From Candidatus Altarchaeota archaeon (GTDB taxonomy: Archaea > SpSt-1190), in assembly GCA_030590165.1 (NCBI GenBank), contig JAUUZA010000004.1:1-31386 (forward strand): a stretch of DNA of 31,386 nt. Direction: 5' to 3'. Under the pieces are notes generated by a model. The model was not told the origin of the DNA. It saw nothing but the letters and a program-made list of their open reading frames with translations, and ran no database searches. Numbering within the stretch: position 1 is the first letter of the stretch; every line of letters begins with the position of its first letter. The position numbers and the translations under genes were made by a program. Shown in pieces: positions 1-7,776 of the stretch.

Positions 1-357
1 ACCACTAAAAAAACACATATCCCCATAACAAACATAAGGGTCATTAATCGTATATGAAAGTGAAAGTATTGCTTCATTAATAAATTCACCTTCACACCGC
101 ACTTCATATTTTCCATCATAAGAAATAAATGCATCACCATTACAATTTACTGAAGTTATTTCTATGTTTTCAAAAGGAAGTTTTCTGAAAATATCTTCGT
201 TTCCAAAAACTGGGATAATCCAAGTTTCAGTAACATTGACATAATCTCGCCCAAAATAGGCATCAATGAAAACTGAATTACTCGGTGAGTTACCACCAAT
301 AAAAGTCATCATAACAAAAACGAACAAAATAAGAAAAGGAATTGTAAATAATTTCAT
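1..357 (-). CDS. Partial secreted or membrane-anchored protein, C-terminus beyond window
   Basis: An open frame of 119 codons runs from an ATG at 357 off the left edge of the window with no stop. The first about 20 residues (MKLFTIPFLILFVFVMMTFI) form a hydrophobic signal peptide or anchor, followed by GGNSPSNS and a beta-rich, extracellular-looking segment with sequon NVTET and several cysteines (NCNGD, VRCEG, YVCYGDMC). I do not recognise the family. An AT-rich stretch at 381-389 lies roughly where a TATA box for a leaderless transcript would be. The gene follows the DUF167/amidotransferase pair on the same strand after a 42-nt gap. The cysteines and signal peptide suggest an envelope protein; function unknown. 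Confidence 0.7.
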   Translation of the reverse strand, partial: MKLFTIPFLILFVFVMMTFIGGNSPSNSVFIDAYFGRDYVNVTETWIIPVFGNEDIFRKLPFENIEITSVNCNGDAFISYDGKYEVRCEGEFINEAILSLSYTINDPYVCYGDMCFFSG

Positions 358-399
358 TATTTGTTTGGAAACATCCACAAGTTTATTTTGTTCTGAAAT

Positions 400-612
400 T
401 TAAAAATCAATCTCAATTAATTTCTTGCTAGATGTATGACCTGTAAGTATTCTTATTCTTGACTTAGGTACTACAAAATGCTTTGATAGAAGGTCTAAAA
501 CCTTCTGATTTGCCTTTCCCTTATCTGGTTTTGCCATCACCCAAACTTCATATGGCGGACCCATAATCTTTTCTTGTTTTGAACTTGGATGAACCTTTAT
601 CTGTAATTTCAT
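400..612 (-). CDS. DUF167 / UPF0235 (YggU-like) protein
   Basis: This 70-residue protein matches the DUF167 pattern: PDKGKANQKVLDLLSKHF, then VPKSRIRILTGHTSSKKLIEI. The family is small, widespread in bacteria, archaea and eukaryotes, and has no settled biochemical function. It is slightly shorter than many members (80-100 residues) but the conserved core is complete. Its ATG (612-610) overlaps the TGA of the upstream amidotransferase gene in an ATGA arrangement, so the two are probably translationally coupled. Family assignment is confident; any role is unknown. Confidence 0.85.
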   Translation of the reverse strand: MKLQIKVHPSSKQEKIMGPPYEVWVMAKPDKGKANQKVLDLLSKHFVVPKSRIRILTGHTSSKKLIEIDF

Positions 613-1310
613 AATATCTTCGTCCTAATGACTGATAAATCCAAAGAATCCACAACCATAAGTTCACCATTTTCCAATTCTTCCCATCCGTGTTCAATAG
701 GTTTTGAACTAAACATAACATACTTATTGAAACCGCCCTTTTTTTTGAAATATAAATTATTCTTCCCCTTATAATTTCGTTTATAGGCATAAAGATAACG
801 ACCATCAGTCATAAGAAAATTAATTGAAGTAACCTTCCTTTCTTTTGCTACCTTACTTATTTCTTTTGTAGCCTTTCTCAAACCCATGAAGTGTCCCCAC
901 TTTTCCATATTTTGAACTATGAAATGAAATAATACTTCGGAATCTGTTGTTCCTTTAATTCGTTTGTAAGTCCCTTTAAGATACTCAACTAAGGGCCTTA
1001 CATCAACCGAACCATTGTGAGCAAAAACATATTTGTCGAGAGTAAAAGGGTGCGTATTAACTTCCCTAATATTCCCAACTGTCATTTTTCTAAGGTGCGC
1101 AATTATTAATTTTGATTTAACCTCCCTAAGAGTTGCTAAATATTTAACATCCCACCAAGCACTCTTAATACTCTTTACTAAATGAAGTTTTCTTTTTGTA
1201 TACCAAGCAATACCCCATCCATCAGGATTCTGAAGTGCTTGATATCTAAATTTTTCCAAAGTATTAGGACACCCTTCTTGACTCAAGACTGCACCAAATA
1301 ATTTACACAC
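609..1310 (-). CDS. Class II glutamine amidotransferase domain protein (YafJ-like)
   Basis: This 233-residue protein starts GTG TGT, so Cys2 becomes the N-terminal nucleophile after methionine removal, as in Ntn-type glutaminases. Supporting motifs are CKLFGA, NPDGWGIAWY, a histidine/arginine segment (AHLRKMTVG), NTHPF, FAHNGSVD and TTDSEVLFHFI, in the order seen in YafJ/EgtC-like stand-alone glutaminase domains. It should hydrolyse an amide (glutamine or a gamma-glutamyl compound), but no synthase domain is present, so the acceptor is unknown. An AT-rich box near 1334 sits about 24 nt upstream of the GTG, fitting leaderless transcription. It is the first gene of a two-gene unit with the DUF167 gene. 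Confidence 0.85.
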   Translation of the reverse strand: MCKLFGAVLSQEGCPNTLEKFRYQALQNPDGWGIAWYTKRKLHLVKSIKSAWWDVKYLATLREVKSKLIIAHLRKMTVGNIREVNTHPFTLDKYVFAHNGSVDVRPLVEYLKGTYKRIKGTTDSEVLFHFIVQNMEKWGHFMGLRKATKEISKVAKERKVTSINFLMTDGRYLYAYKRNYKGKNNLYFKKKGGFNKYVMFSSKPIEHGWEELENGELMVVDSLDLSVIRTKIL

Positions 1311-1391
1311 AAACTTTAGGGACGTATTAATTATTAATTCATTACGGCAAGTTTATCAAAAGCTGTTTTAAATTATACCTTATATTTTTCT

Positions 1392-2000
1392 GTGGGTACC
1401 TTTCTTTCTAAAAAAATAAAAACAGAGGGGAAATATTGTTTAATCAACTTTGGGCTTAGTGTTATAAGTTTTTTTTATCTCAAAACATTAACTTCTGAAA
1501 TTTGGAAAATTCTTCCAATACCTATTTTATTCCTTGTAAATGGACTAAAACACTTAGGTCAATTTAGACGCACTTTTAGGGGAGCAATGGGTGAAGAAGA
1601 AGCATATTACTTACTGAAAAAAAAATTTAAAAAACACATTATACTTAGGAATATTCATTCAGGTAGAGGAGATATTGATTTCTTACTTATTGGTTCGACA
1701 GGAATAATAATTATTGAAGTAAAAAATCTAAAATATCCCCTGCATATATCCAAGAAAAAAATTAGATATGGAAAATCAGATTTTTTATTTCAACTTGAGT
1801 ATAATGAAAACTTTGTAAAACGAAAATTAAAACACAACAGAATAAAAGTCCCAGTAAAAAGTTTCATTTGGGTTTTAGGAAAAGTGAGAGGAACAAATCC
1901 TAAAGTTGTAACTAATATTAGTGAATTAAAACGAAAAACTTTTGGGCTCCTAAGGATTAAAAGAAAAAAAATCTCATCCATTGAAACTCTTTTTAATTAA
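1392..2000 (+). CDS. Membrane-anchored NERD (nuclease-related) domain protein
   Basis: This 202-residue protein has one or two hydrophobic segments (about residues 18-31 and 39-52), then a NERD-type core: AMGEEEAYYLL, a basic loop, GDID at 93-96 and IIIIEVKNLK with EVK at 109-111. The D...ExK arrangement is that of the restriction-endonuclease-like fold, so nuclease activity is plausible but unproven for this family. The C-terminus is very basic. The start is GTG; a TTTAAATTATA box centred near 1369.5 lies 22.5 nt upstream. The stop overlaps that of the convergent gene within a shared TTAA at 1997-2000. The substrate is unknown; DNA turnover at the membrane is a guess. Confidence 0.75.
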   Translation: MGTFLSKKIKTEGKYCLINFGLSVISFFYLKTLTSEIWKILPIPILFLVNGLKHLGQFRRTFRGAMGEEEAYYLLKKKFKKHIILRNIHSGRGDIDFLLIGSTGIIIIEVKNLKYPLHISKKKIRYGKSDFLFQLEYNENFVKRKLKHNRIKVPVKSFIWVLGKVRGTNPKVVTNISELKRKTFGLLRIKRKKISSIETLFN

Positions 2001-2596
2001 ACAGTAACTTGACGAGCCGAGTTATTTGATTCTACTTTAACTTTCAAATCAAAATAACATCCTGAAGAAACATCTCTTAAAATTTTACCTTTTAAATCAA
2101 TAAAAAGTGAAGCATTCATTGATTTAAAAACAGGAAAATCAGGAACTGAAAAAATAAATGCTTCTTTTAAATTAAAATAATCATCTTTAATTATGCTAGC
2201 AAAATACCCCCCTTTAAAAGAATATAACTTATCCTTCACATAAACAGGGTTCTTTACTTTTTCACTTAATTTATGTGCCAAATGATTCCGTGAATAAACA
2301 AATTGATTTAATACTACATTTTCAACATCAAGAAGATAAGACTTTGTGTTTTTATCATTTAAACATTTAACATCAAAGATTCCATCGTGAATCTTTACTT
2401 TCACTTTATTTTTATTTCTTTTTGGAAAGAATAAATAAGTTTTATTAAAAAATTCATTTGAAGGCGTACTCACACTTGTTTTTTTAAAGTTATCTCCTTT
2501 TTTTAAAGTTTCCAAAAAATTAGAAAACCCAAAAAAATTATTATTTACTTCAACTTCATTAGTTCCAGGTGCTCCATCGACCCGCTTATATTTCAT
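1997..2596 (-). CDS. Hypothetical protein, 199 residues
   Basis: I do not recognise this protein. It is rich in Asn, Lys, Phe and Val, has no obvious signal peptide or transmembrane segment, and alternates short beta-like stretches (KVKVKIHDGIFDVK, YLLDVENVVLNQFVY, DLKVKVE). A FFPKRNKNK segment is basic. Its promoter-like TTTTAATTATA (about 2612-2625) lies about 23 nt before the ATG and runs into the end of the upstream ABCE1 gene, so it may be transcribed on its own as well as by read-through. It ends in a palindromic TTAA shared with the convergent NERD gene. It could be lineage-specific. Confidence 0.55.
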   Translation of the reverse strand: MKYKRVDGAPGTNEVEVNNNFFGFSNFLETLKKGDNFKKTSVSTPSNEFFNKTYLFFPKRNKNKVKVKIHDGIFDVKCLNDKNTKSYLLDVENVVLNQFVYSRNHLAHKLSEKVKNPVYVKDKLYSFKGGYFASIIKDDYFNLKEAFIFSVPDFPVFKSMNASLFIDLKGKILRDVSSGCYFDLKVKVESNNSARQVTV

Positions 2597-2626
2597 ATAA
2601 GGATTACAACTCTATAATTAAAAAAG

Positions 2627-4360
2627 TTATAGTTTTTCATACCATTGTCCCTTACTCTTTTGTTCCTTGTCCTTTTGGGATTCTGACTTATTAACTCTAG
2701 GTCTTTTACTATGAGGGTCTCGCCTTAATGTAATATCGACAGATTTTAAGAAATGATTCATTCCTTCTTTTACATCCATAGGCCCAAGTGTTTCTCCATG
2801 TTTTCCAGGTTCACCAATAAAAACAATTAAGCGGTCACTCAAATAATCAAGAAACATCAAATCGTGTTCTACAACAATTGCAGACTTTCCAGAATTTTGC
2901 ATTAGTCTCTTAATTAATTTGGCAACATTGAGTCTTTGTTCACTATCTAAAAATGCAGAGGGTTCATCTAACAAATATAAATCTGCATCTTGAGCAAGAC
3001 AAAGTCCTATTGCAACCCTTTGAAGTTCACCACCACTTAAACTAGTGGCCTCATGATCAAGCAGATAAATTAGGTCAAGTGGAGTGTATATATCTCGATT
3101 AAGACTGATGTCTTTTCCTAAAGGAATAGAATGAAATAATTCACTAACTTCTTTTTTTGGTGCTTCAAAATATTGAGGTTTATAACTTACTCGAATTTCC
3201 TTTGAAACTTTTCCTGATTTTGTTTTTATTTGTCCTGCTAAAACTTTTATGAAGGTTGTTTTACCTAAAGCATTTTTTCCAACAATCCCAATAATTTCTT
3301 GACTAGAAATATCACCTGCATTTACCTTCATTTTGAAATCACCCAAATCAACTTCCAAATCTGTAAATGATACAAGTTTTTGAGGACTGACCCCTGAAAG
3401 TGATGAGCGTGAAAACCTAAGTGGTTCTGAACGCATTCTAATATTTTCTGCTTTTAGAAATCCATCTAAGAACTCATTTATCCCAACTCTAACTCCCTTT
3501 CTCATGGAAACTGCACCATAAGACCCAGGTTTCCCATAAGTAACATGAACACTATCAACAAGATAATCAAGCATAACAAGGTCATGCTCAACAACGAAAA
3601 CTTGTTTTGTATATTCTTTAATCACTCTTGAAACTCTGAGGCGTTCAAAAATATCAATGAAGCTCCCAGGTTCATCAAAAAAGTAGAGGTCTGCTTTTTT
3701 TAATAAGGTCGCAGCAATTGCAACCCTCTGAAGTTCACCACCACTCAACTGCTTTAATTTTCTTTCAAGCATATGATTCAACCCTAATTTAATTACGAGT
3801 TCAGCTAAAATTCCCCTTTCATCAACTTTATTGAGAAGTGTTTTCACTTTTTTATTATGTATTTTTGATAGCCCAGTAATATTTTGAGGTTTATAACTGA
3901 CTTTCATTTCTCCCCTTGCAATTTTCTGTAAATATCCACCAATTTCTGAACCTGAAAATTTTTTTATTACAGTTTCCCAATCATTCACTCCTTCAGCTAA
4001 ATTTGGAAGAAGTTTTCCTGCAAAAATATTAAGTATAGTTGTTTTTCCAGTTCCATTTGGACCAAGAATTCCAACAGAGTCTCCCGGAATTGGAAGGCCA
4101 AATAAAGCAAACCTATTTTCACCATATCGATGAACAGGAGTTCCAACTGCCTCAGGTAAATTTATTACTGCAATTGCCTTGAATGGACAAACTTTTGAAC
4201 AAATTCCACATCCAATACACATTTCCTCATCAATTCTCGATTTCTCACCAATTTCAATAATCTCCGGTTTTCCAGATTTCACAATAGGACAATACTTGAA
4301 ACATTCGTGACCACATTTTTCTGGTCGACACTTTTTTGGGTCAACAGTAACTATCCTCAT
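2627..4360 (-). CDS. abce1: ABCE1 / Rli1 ribosome-recycling ATPase
   Basis: This 577-residue protein has the full ABCE1 layout. Two 4Fe-4S clusters are formed by C11/C16/C20/C24 and C48/C51/C54/C58 (CIGCGICSKVCP). Two ABC domains follow: Walker A GPNGTGKTT near 100-108 and GKNALGKTT near 360, signatures LSGGELQRVAIA and LSGGELQRVAIG, and Walker B/H-loop segments DLYFFDEP...VVEHD and DLYLLDEP...VVEHD. The enzyme splits post-termination ribosomes into subunits in the cytosol with aRF1 or Pelota. The second Walker A has Ala where Gly is usual, which should be tolerated. TTTTAA at 4383-4388 is centred 25.5 nt upstream of the ATG, consistent with a leaderless message. Length and domain order are typical. 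Confidence 0.97.
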   Translation of the reverse strand: MRIVTVDPKKCRPEKCGHECFKYCPIVKSGKPEIIEIGEKSRIDEEMCIGCGICSKVCPFKAIAVINLPEAVGTPVHRYGENRFALFGLPIPGDSVGILGPNGTGKTTILNIFAGKLLPNLAEGVNDWETVIKKFSGSEIGGYLQKIARGEMKVSYKPQNITGLSKIHNKKVKTLLNKVDERGILAELVIKLGLNHMLERKLKQLSGGELQRVAIAATLLKKADLYFFDEPGSFIDIFERLRVSRVIKEYTKQVFVVEHDLVMLDYLVDSVHVTYGKPGSYGAVSMRKGVRVGINEFLDGFLKAENIRMRSEPLRFSRSSLSGVSPQKLVSFTDLEVDLGDFKMKVNAGDISSQEIIGIVGKNALGKTTFIKVLAGQIKTKSGKVSKEIRVSYKPQYFEAPKKEVSELFHSIPLGKDISLNRDIYTPLDLIYLLDHEATSLSGGELQRVAIGLCLAQDADLYLLDEPSAFLDSEQRLNVAKLIKRLMQNSGKSAIVVEHDLMFLDYLSDRLIVFIGEPGKHGETLGPMDVKEGMNHFLKSVDITLRRDPHSKRPRVNKSESQKDKEQKSKGQWYEKL

Positions 4361-4424
4361 ACCTAAGTCACTAAGTTTAGGATTTTAAGGGTTTTGAATA
4401 AATAAGCATAAAACAAATTAATCT

Positions 4425-4994
4425 ATGAAAAAAATAGTTGAATATCTCTTTGAATTAAATCATCTAAAAAACATAAAACATGAAGGATGGAGACTTGCTG
4501 GTGTTTCTAATCCAGATTCTGTTGCAGAACATTGTCTTGGTGCAACTCAAATTGCGTTTATTCTAGCTAAACTTGAAAACCACCCAAATCCACACTTTGT
4601 GGCAACTATGTGTGCGTTTCATGATATTGCTGAGACTCGAATTGGGGACGTTCATAAATTAGGAATTAAATATATTTCACGAGATGAAAGCGCTGTAACT
4701 AATGACCAACTTAAACCACTCAATGAAATTGGAAGTGAAATAAAAGTAATGTGGGAAGAATTTGAAAGCAGAAAAACACCAGCAGCTCAAATTGTAAAAG
4801 ATGCAGACAGACTTGAACAAGCAGTCCAAGCAAGAATTTACATACTTCAAGGTCACAAAGAAGCTCAAGACTGGATTAATAATATTAGAAAATCTCTTTT
4901 GACAAAGAGCGGAAAAAAACTTCTTGAAGTCATCAATAAATCCGACCCATATAAGTGGTGGAAAGGAAAAAAACTAATTGGGAAAGACTATTGA
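4425..4994 (+). CDS. HD-domain protein, HDDC2/YfbR-like 5'-deoxynucleotidase
   Basis: This 189-residue protein belongs to the COG1896-type HD family. Visible metal ligands are H36 (SVAEHC), H66-D67 (FHDIAETRIGDV) and a downstream Asp in VKDADRLEQAVQA. The segment EGWRLAGVSNPDSVAEH is the usual N-terminal signature of HDDC2/YfbR proteins, which dephosphorylate deoxynucleoside monophosphates. A role in dNMP turnover is therefore likely, but exact substrates cannot be read from sequence. It is divergent from ABCE1 and has its own AT-rich box around 4396-4405, about 24 nt before the ATG. Confidence 0.88.
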   Translation: MKKIVEYLFELNHLKNIKHEGWRLAGVSNPDSVAEHCLGATQIAFILAKLENHPNPHFVATMCAFHDIAETRIGDVHKLGIKYISRDESAVTNDQLKPLNEIGSEIKVMWEEFESRKTPAAQIVKDADRLEQAVQARIYILQGHKEAQDWINNIRKSLLTKSGKKLLEVINKSDPYKWWKGKKLIGKDY

Positions 4995-5015
4995 GTATTC
5001 CCTTTTTTTCAGTTT

Positions 5016-5468
5016 CTAATCTTTTTCCCGACCTTTAAGTCTATTGTAAGACTTATTATAAAAAAGATTTAAGTATTCTAAACTTTCAGGACTTAACTCG
5101 TCAAAGTTAACAAGATTCATTTTGTTGCTGAAATCTTTTATTTCAATTGAACTTTTTTTGTAAACAAGGTGTGTCCCATCTTTCTTAATTAAAATTAACA
5201 AATCTTTTCCAAAATATGCTCCAAAATTACGTACAAGTTGAGAGAAAGTTTCAAGTTTACCATTACCCCTCTGTTGATATTCTTTCCAAAATTCATCTGG
5301 TTTTTCTAAAATACTTTCAAAAGAACTTCCTTTTCTTCCCTCAAACATTTCATCAAAATATAATTTATCTTTAGAATAATTTCCCTTTGCTCTTGCCAAA
5401 AAATAACTCTCATCCTTTCGCACTGCTTTTGGAGTTTTTTCTTGTTTTCGCTTATTAAAACGTTTCAT
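5016..5468 (-). CDS. Hypothetical protein, 150 residues, basic N-terminus
   Basis: I recognise no family. The first 20 residues are strongly basic (KRFNKRKQEKTPKAVRK), which might bind nucleic acid. The middle contains FWKEYQQRGNGKLETFSQLVRNFGAYFGKDLLILIKKDGTHLVYKK, a mixed helix/strand segment. There is no signal peptide or membrane segment. TTAAAA at 5489-5494 (TTTTAA on the coding strand) is centred 23.5 nt from the ATG, supporting this start and an independent leaderless transcript. It lies downstream of uS10 with a 61-nt gap, so it could also be reached by read-through. Confidence 0.55.
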   Translation of the reverse strand: MKRFNKRKQEKTPKAVRKDESYFLARAKGNYSKDKLYFDEMFEGRKGSSFESILEKPDEFWKEYQQRGNGKLETFSQLVRNFGAYFGKDLLILIKKDGTHLVYKKSSIEIKDFSNKMNLVNFDELSPESLEYLNLFYNKSYNRLKGREKD

Positions 5469-5529
5469 ACTGTTGTTGGAACCATAACTTAAAATAACTA
5501 GTTATTCTTCAATAAAGGTAATAAAATGC

Positions 5530-5838
5530 TTACTCCATAATTTGGATTTCGATATGAACACTGTCAGGCACTCTTAATCTCATAATTTGACGCATTACTC
5601 TTTCATCTAATGTTACGTCCACAAGTCTCTTGTGTATACGTTTTTCCCACTTTTCCCATCTTTGGGTTCCTTCTCCATCTGGGGAAGTAAGAGTTGTTAT
5701 TTTCAATTTTTTGGTTGGCAAAGGTACTGGTCCGCTGACTTTAACGCCGGCTTTTTCACCCATTTTACGGATATCCCAAGCGAGATTATCAACTACTTCC
5801 GAGTTTATCCCACTTAATTTTACCCTTGCTTTCCTCAT
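5530..5838 (-). CDS. rps10: Small ribosomal subunit protein uS10
   Basis: This 102-residue protein matches archaeal uS10: RKARVKLSGINSEVVDNLAWDIRKMGEKAGVKVSGPVPLPTKK is cut here into its known parts, namely the RVKLSG start, the GPVPLPTK loop reaching towards 16S rRNA, the basic WEKWEKRIHKRLVD segment, and the IEIQIME end. It sits in the head of the 30S subunit. As in most archaea it lies just downstream of EF1A. Here, however, a hairpin and T-tract separate the two, and TTTAAA at 5860-5865 is centred 24.5 nt before the ATG, so it appears to have its own leaderless promoter. Confidence 0.96.
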   Translation of the reverse strand: MRKARVKLSGINSEVVDNLAWDIRKMGEKAGVKVSGPVPLPTKKLKITTLTSPDGEGTQRWEKWEKRIHKRLVDVTLDERVMRQIMRLRVPDSVHIEIQIME

Positions 5839-5859
5839 AAATAGTTCTCGATTTTATGG

Positions 5860-5865
5860 TTTAAA
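5860..5865 (-). promoter_or_regulatory. TATA-like box of uS10 gene
   Basis: TTTAAA is centred 24.5 nt upstream of the uS10 ATG at 5838 and lies downstream of the EF1A terminator-like hairpin. The spacing matches the other isolated genes here, implying a transcript that begins at or next to the start codon. Confidence 0.6.
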
Positions 5866-5904
5866 AAGCTATCCCGCTATTCAAAATAAAATTAACATTA
5901 ATAT

Positions 5905-5960
5905 TAAATAAAAAATATTAAAAATAAAAAATAAAAAGTAACGCCCCGTTTTACCGGGGC
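5905..5960 (-). terminator. Hairpin plus T-tract terminator after EF1A
   Basis: On the minus strand, 10 bases after the EF1A stop, GCCCCG and CGGGGC (5955-5960 and 5943-5948) form a 6-bp GC stem with a 6-base loop. A long T-rich run follows, down to about 5905. The form is that of a bacterial-style intrinsic terminator; archaeal RNA polymerase is known to stop mainly on U-tracts, so the hairpin could instead protect the 3' end of this abundant mRNA. Confidence 0.7.
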
Positions 5961-5969
5961 ATATTGTGA

Positions 5970-7247
5970 TTATCTCTTTTCGAGGATATCCATAACCATT
6001 CCAACAGCAACAGTCATACCCATATCTCTAATTGCAAATCTTCCCATTGGTGGAATTTCTTTGAAACTCTCAATTACCATTGGTTTTGAAGGTTCACATT
6101 CAACGAGAGCAGCATCTCCAGCCTTAATGAAATCTGGATTTTCTGCAACTACCTGTCCTGTCTTAGGGTCAATCTTTTTCAAGATTTTTGTAATTCTACA
6201 AGCAACCTGAGTTGTATGTGCATGGAATACTGGTGCATATCCAGGAGCAATTACTGAAGGATGATTCATTACAATAATTTGTGCAACAAATTTCTTAGCA
6301 ACTGTTGGTGCCTTACCTACATGACCAACAACATCTCCTCTCCTTACTGCGCCCTTATCCAAACCACGAACATTGAAACCAACATTGTCTCCAGGTTTTG
6401 CTTCCTTAAGATTTTCGTGATGCATTTCAATAGTCTTAACTTCACCAGTAACTCCTGCAGGTTCAAAAATAACTTTGTCTCCAGGTTTCATGGAACCAGT
6501 TTCAACACGTCCAACAGGAACAGTTCCTATACCAGTTATAGTATAAGAATCTTGTAGAGGCAACCTTAGAGGCAACTTCATTAATTTTTCCAAACTTGGA
6601 GGTGTAAAGTATTTATCAAATGCTTCAACAATGGTAGGTCCTTTATACCAAGGCATATTTTCACTTTTCTTCGCTAAGTTGTCACCTTTGTAACCACTTG
6701 TTGGAATGAAAGGAATATCTGCAGGTTTGTAACCAACCATCTGAAGGAACTTACTAACTTGAGCCTTAGTTTCTTCAAATCTTTTTTGATCGTAATTAAC
6801 TTCATCCATTTTATTGATTGAAATAATCATCTGACTAATACCTAAAGTCTTAGACAAAGTGATATGCTCTTTTGTCTGTTCCTGAACACCGTCTTTACAA
6901 GATACAACTAAAACTGCACCATCAGACTGGCTTGCACCAGTAATCATATTTTTGATGAAGTCTTTATGCCCAGGGGCATCAATAATTGTAATATTATATT
7001 TTGGAGTACTGAACTTATTATGAGCCAAGTCAATAGTCAATCCACGTTCTCTTTCTTCTTTTAATCTGTCCATAACGAAGGCAAATTCCCAAGTAGCCTT
7101 ACCAGCCTTCTTAGCTTCTTCTTCGTATTTCCGCATAACATTCTCAGGAACATAACCTGTATCATAGAGTAACCTACCAATAGAGGTACTCTTTCCATGG
7201 TCTACATGTCCTATGAACACTATATTCAAATGAGGTTTTTCCGCCAT
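5970..7247 (-). CDS. tuf: Translation elongation factor EF-1 alpha (aEF1A)
   Basis: The protein delivers aminoacyl-tRNA to the ribosomal A site as a GTPase. G-motifs are complete: GHVDHGKST (G1), DAPGHKDF (G3), NKMD (G4) and TSGYKGDN nearby; domains 2 and 3 follow ([30 protein letters not shown], ending [16 protein letters not shown]). Start choice: a GTG at 7256 is in frame, but ATG at 7247 gives the canonical start [19 protein letters not shown], and AGGTGA, a good archaeal Shine-Dalgarno, lies just upstream and overlaps that GTG. This gives 425 residues, the usual archaeal length. TTTAAA at 7287-7292 would place the RNA start near 7265 with an 18-nt leader. Confidence 0.97.
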   Translation of the reverse strand: MAEKPHLNIVFIGHVDHGKSTSIGRLLYDTGYVPENVMRKYEEEAKKAGKATWEFAFVMDRLKEERERGLTIDLAHNKFSTPKYNITIIDAPGHKDFIKNMITGASQSDGAVLVVSCKDGVQEQTKEHITLSKTLGISQMIISINKMDEVNYDQKRFEETKAQVSKFLQMVGYKPADIPFIPTSGYKGDNLAKKSENMPWYKGPTIVEAFDKYFTPPSLEKLMKLPLRLPLQDSYTITGIGTVPVGRVETGSMKPGDKVIFEPAGVTGEVKTIEMHHENLKEAKPGDNVGFNVRGLDKGAVRRGDVVGHVGKAPTVAKKFVAQIIVMNHPSVIAPGYAPVFHAHTTQVACRITKILKKIDPKTGQVVAENPDFIKAGDAALVECEPSKPMVIESFKEIPPMGRFAIRDMGMTVAVGMVMDILEKR

Positions 7248-7292
7248 ATTTTTCACCTATATACTTAATTGCTTCGATTAGGTTTTTTTAAA
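7248..7292 (-). promoter_or_regulatory. EF1A promoter and Shine-Dalgarno leader
   Basis: TTTAAA at 7287-7292 precedes a short leader that contains TATATAGGTGA (7263-7253), whose GGTGA complements the archaeal 16S 3' end and lies 5 nt before the ATG at 7247. This is one of only two clear Shine-Dalgarno leaders in front of a transcription unit here; the DnaG gene has nearly the same leader. Confidence 0.65.
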
Positions 7293-7368
7293 CATTTGCT
7301 TAATTAAAATGCGAAAAACGCCACTTAGAAAAGAAAAATAAATTTAAACTCATAAAGTTCAACTTTTC

Positions 7369-7776
7369 ATGGATAATTATGAAAAAATGCTTACTAATGC
7401 TTATGACAAGATGCCACCAATAGTCTTTGAAACTCAAAGATTTGAAGTTCCAAAACTCAAGGTAACAATAGAAGGCAATAAGAGTGTTATGACTAATTTT
7501 AAAGAGGTTGTGGCTTATCTTAGATGTGATTCAGACCATCTCCTTAAATTCATAGGAAAAGATATGGGGGCTGCATGGAGAAAGGAAGGAACTCGTACAA
7601 TCTTTGTTGGAAAATTCGGCTCAATTATAATTAATAAAAAATTGGAAAAATATGTCAAGCGTTTCATTATTTGCCCAGTTTGTAAAAAACCAGATACCAA
7701 ACTCAAAAAAGTTGATAGAATTTCAATTATGAAATGTTCCGCGTGTGGAGCTACGAGTCCGGTGCCTCAACAATGA
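7369..7776 (+). CDS. eif2b: Translation initiation factor aIF2 beta subunit
   Basis: This 135-residue protein is full length for archaeal aIF2-beta: an N-terminal helix (YEKMLTNAYDKMP), the alpha/beta core (FKEVVAYLRCDSDHLLKFIGKDMGAAW, FVGKFGSIIINKKLEKYVKRFI) and a C-terminal zinc ribbon with C102/C105 and C123/C126. It is part of the aIF2 heterotrimer carrying initiator tRNA. TTTAAA at 7343-7348 is centred 23.5 nt before the ATG, indicating a leaderless message. The TGA overlaps the ATG of the ThiI-like gene (ATGA at 7773-7776), so the two form an operon. Confidence 0.96.
   Translation: MDNYEKMLTNAYDKMPPIVFETQRFEVPKLKVTIEGNKSVMTNFKEVVAYLRCDSDHLLKFIGKDMGAAWRKEGTRTIFVGKFGSIIINKKLEKYVKRFIICPVCKKPDTKLKKVDRISIMKCSACGATSPVPQQ

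Noticed and set aside
5632-5911. Plus-strand frames opposite uS10
   Set aside because: Antisense to a clear ribosomal protein gene with no promoter or family match.
6261-6557. Plus-strand frame opposite EF1A
   Set aside because: Shadow of a highly conserved gene; composition (Asn/Cys/Ser rich) is typical of antisense translation.
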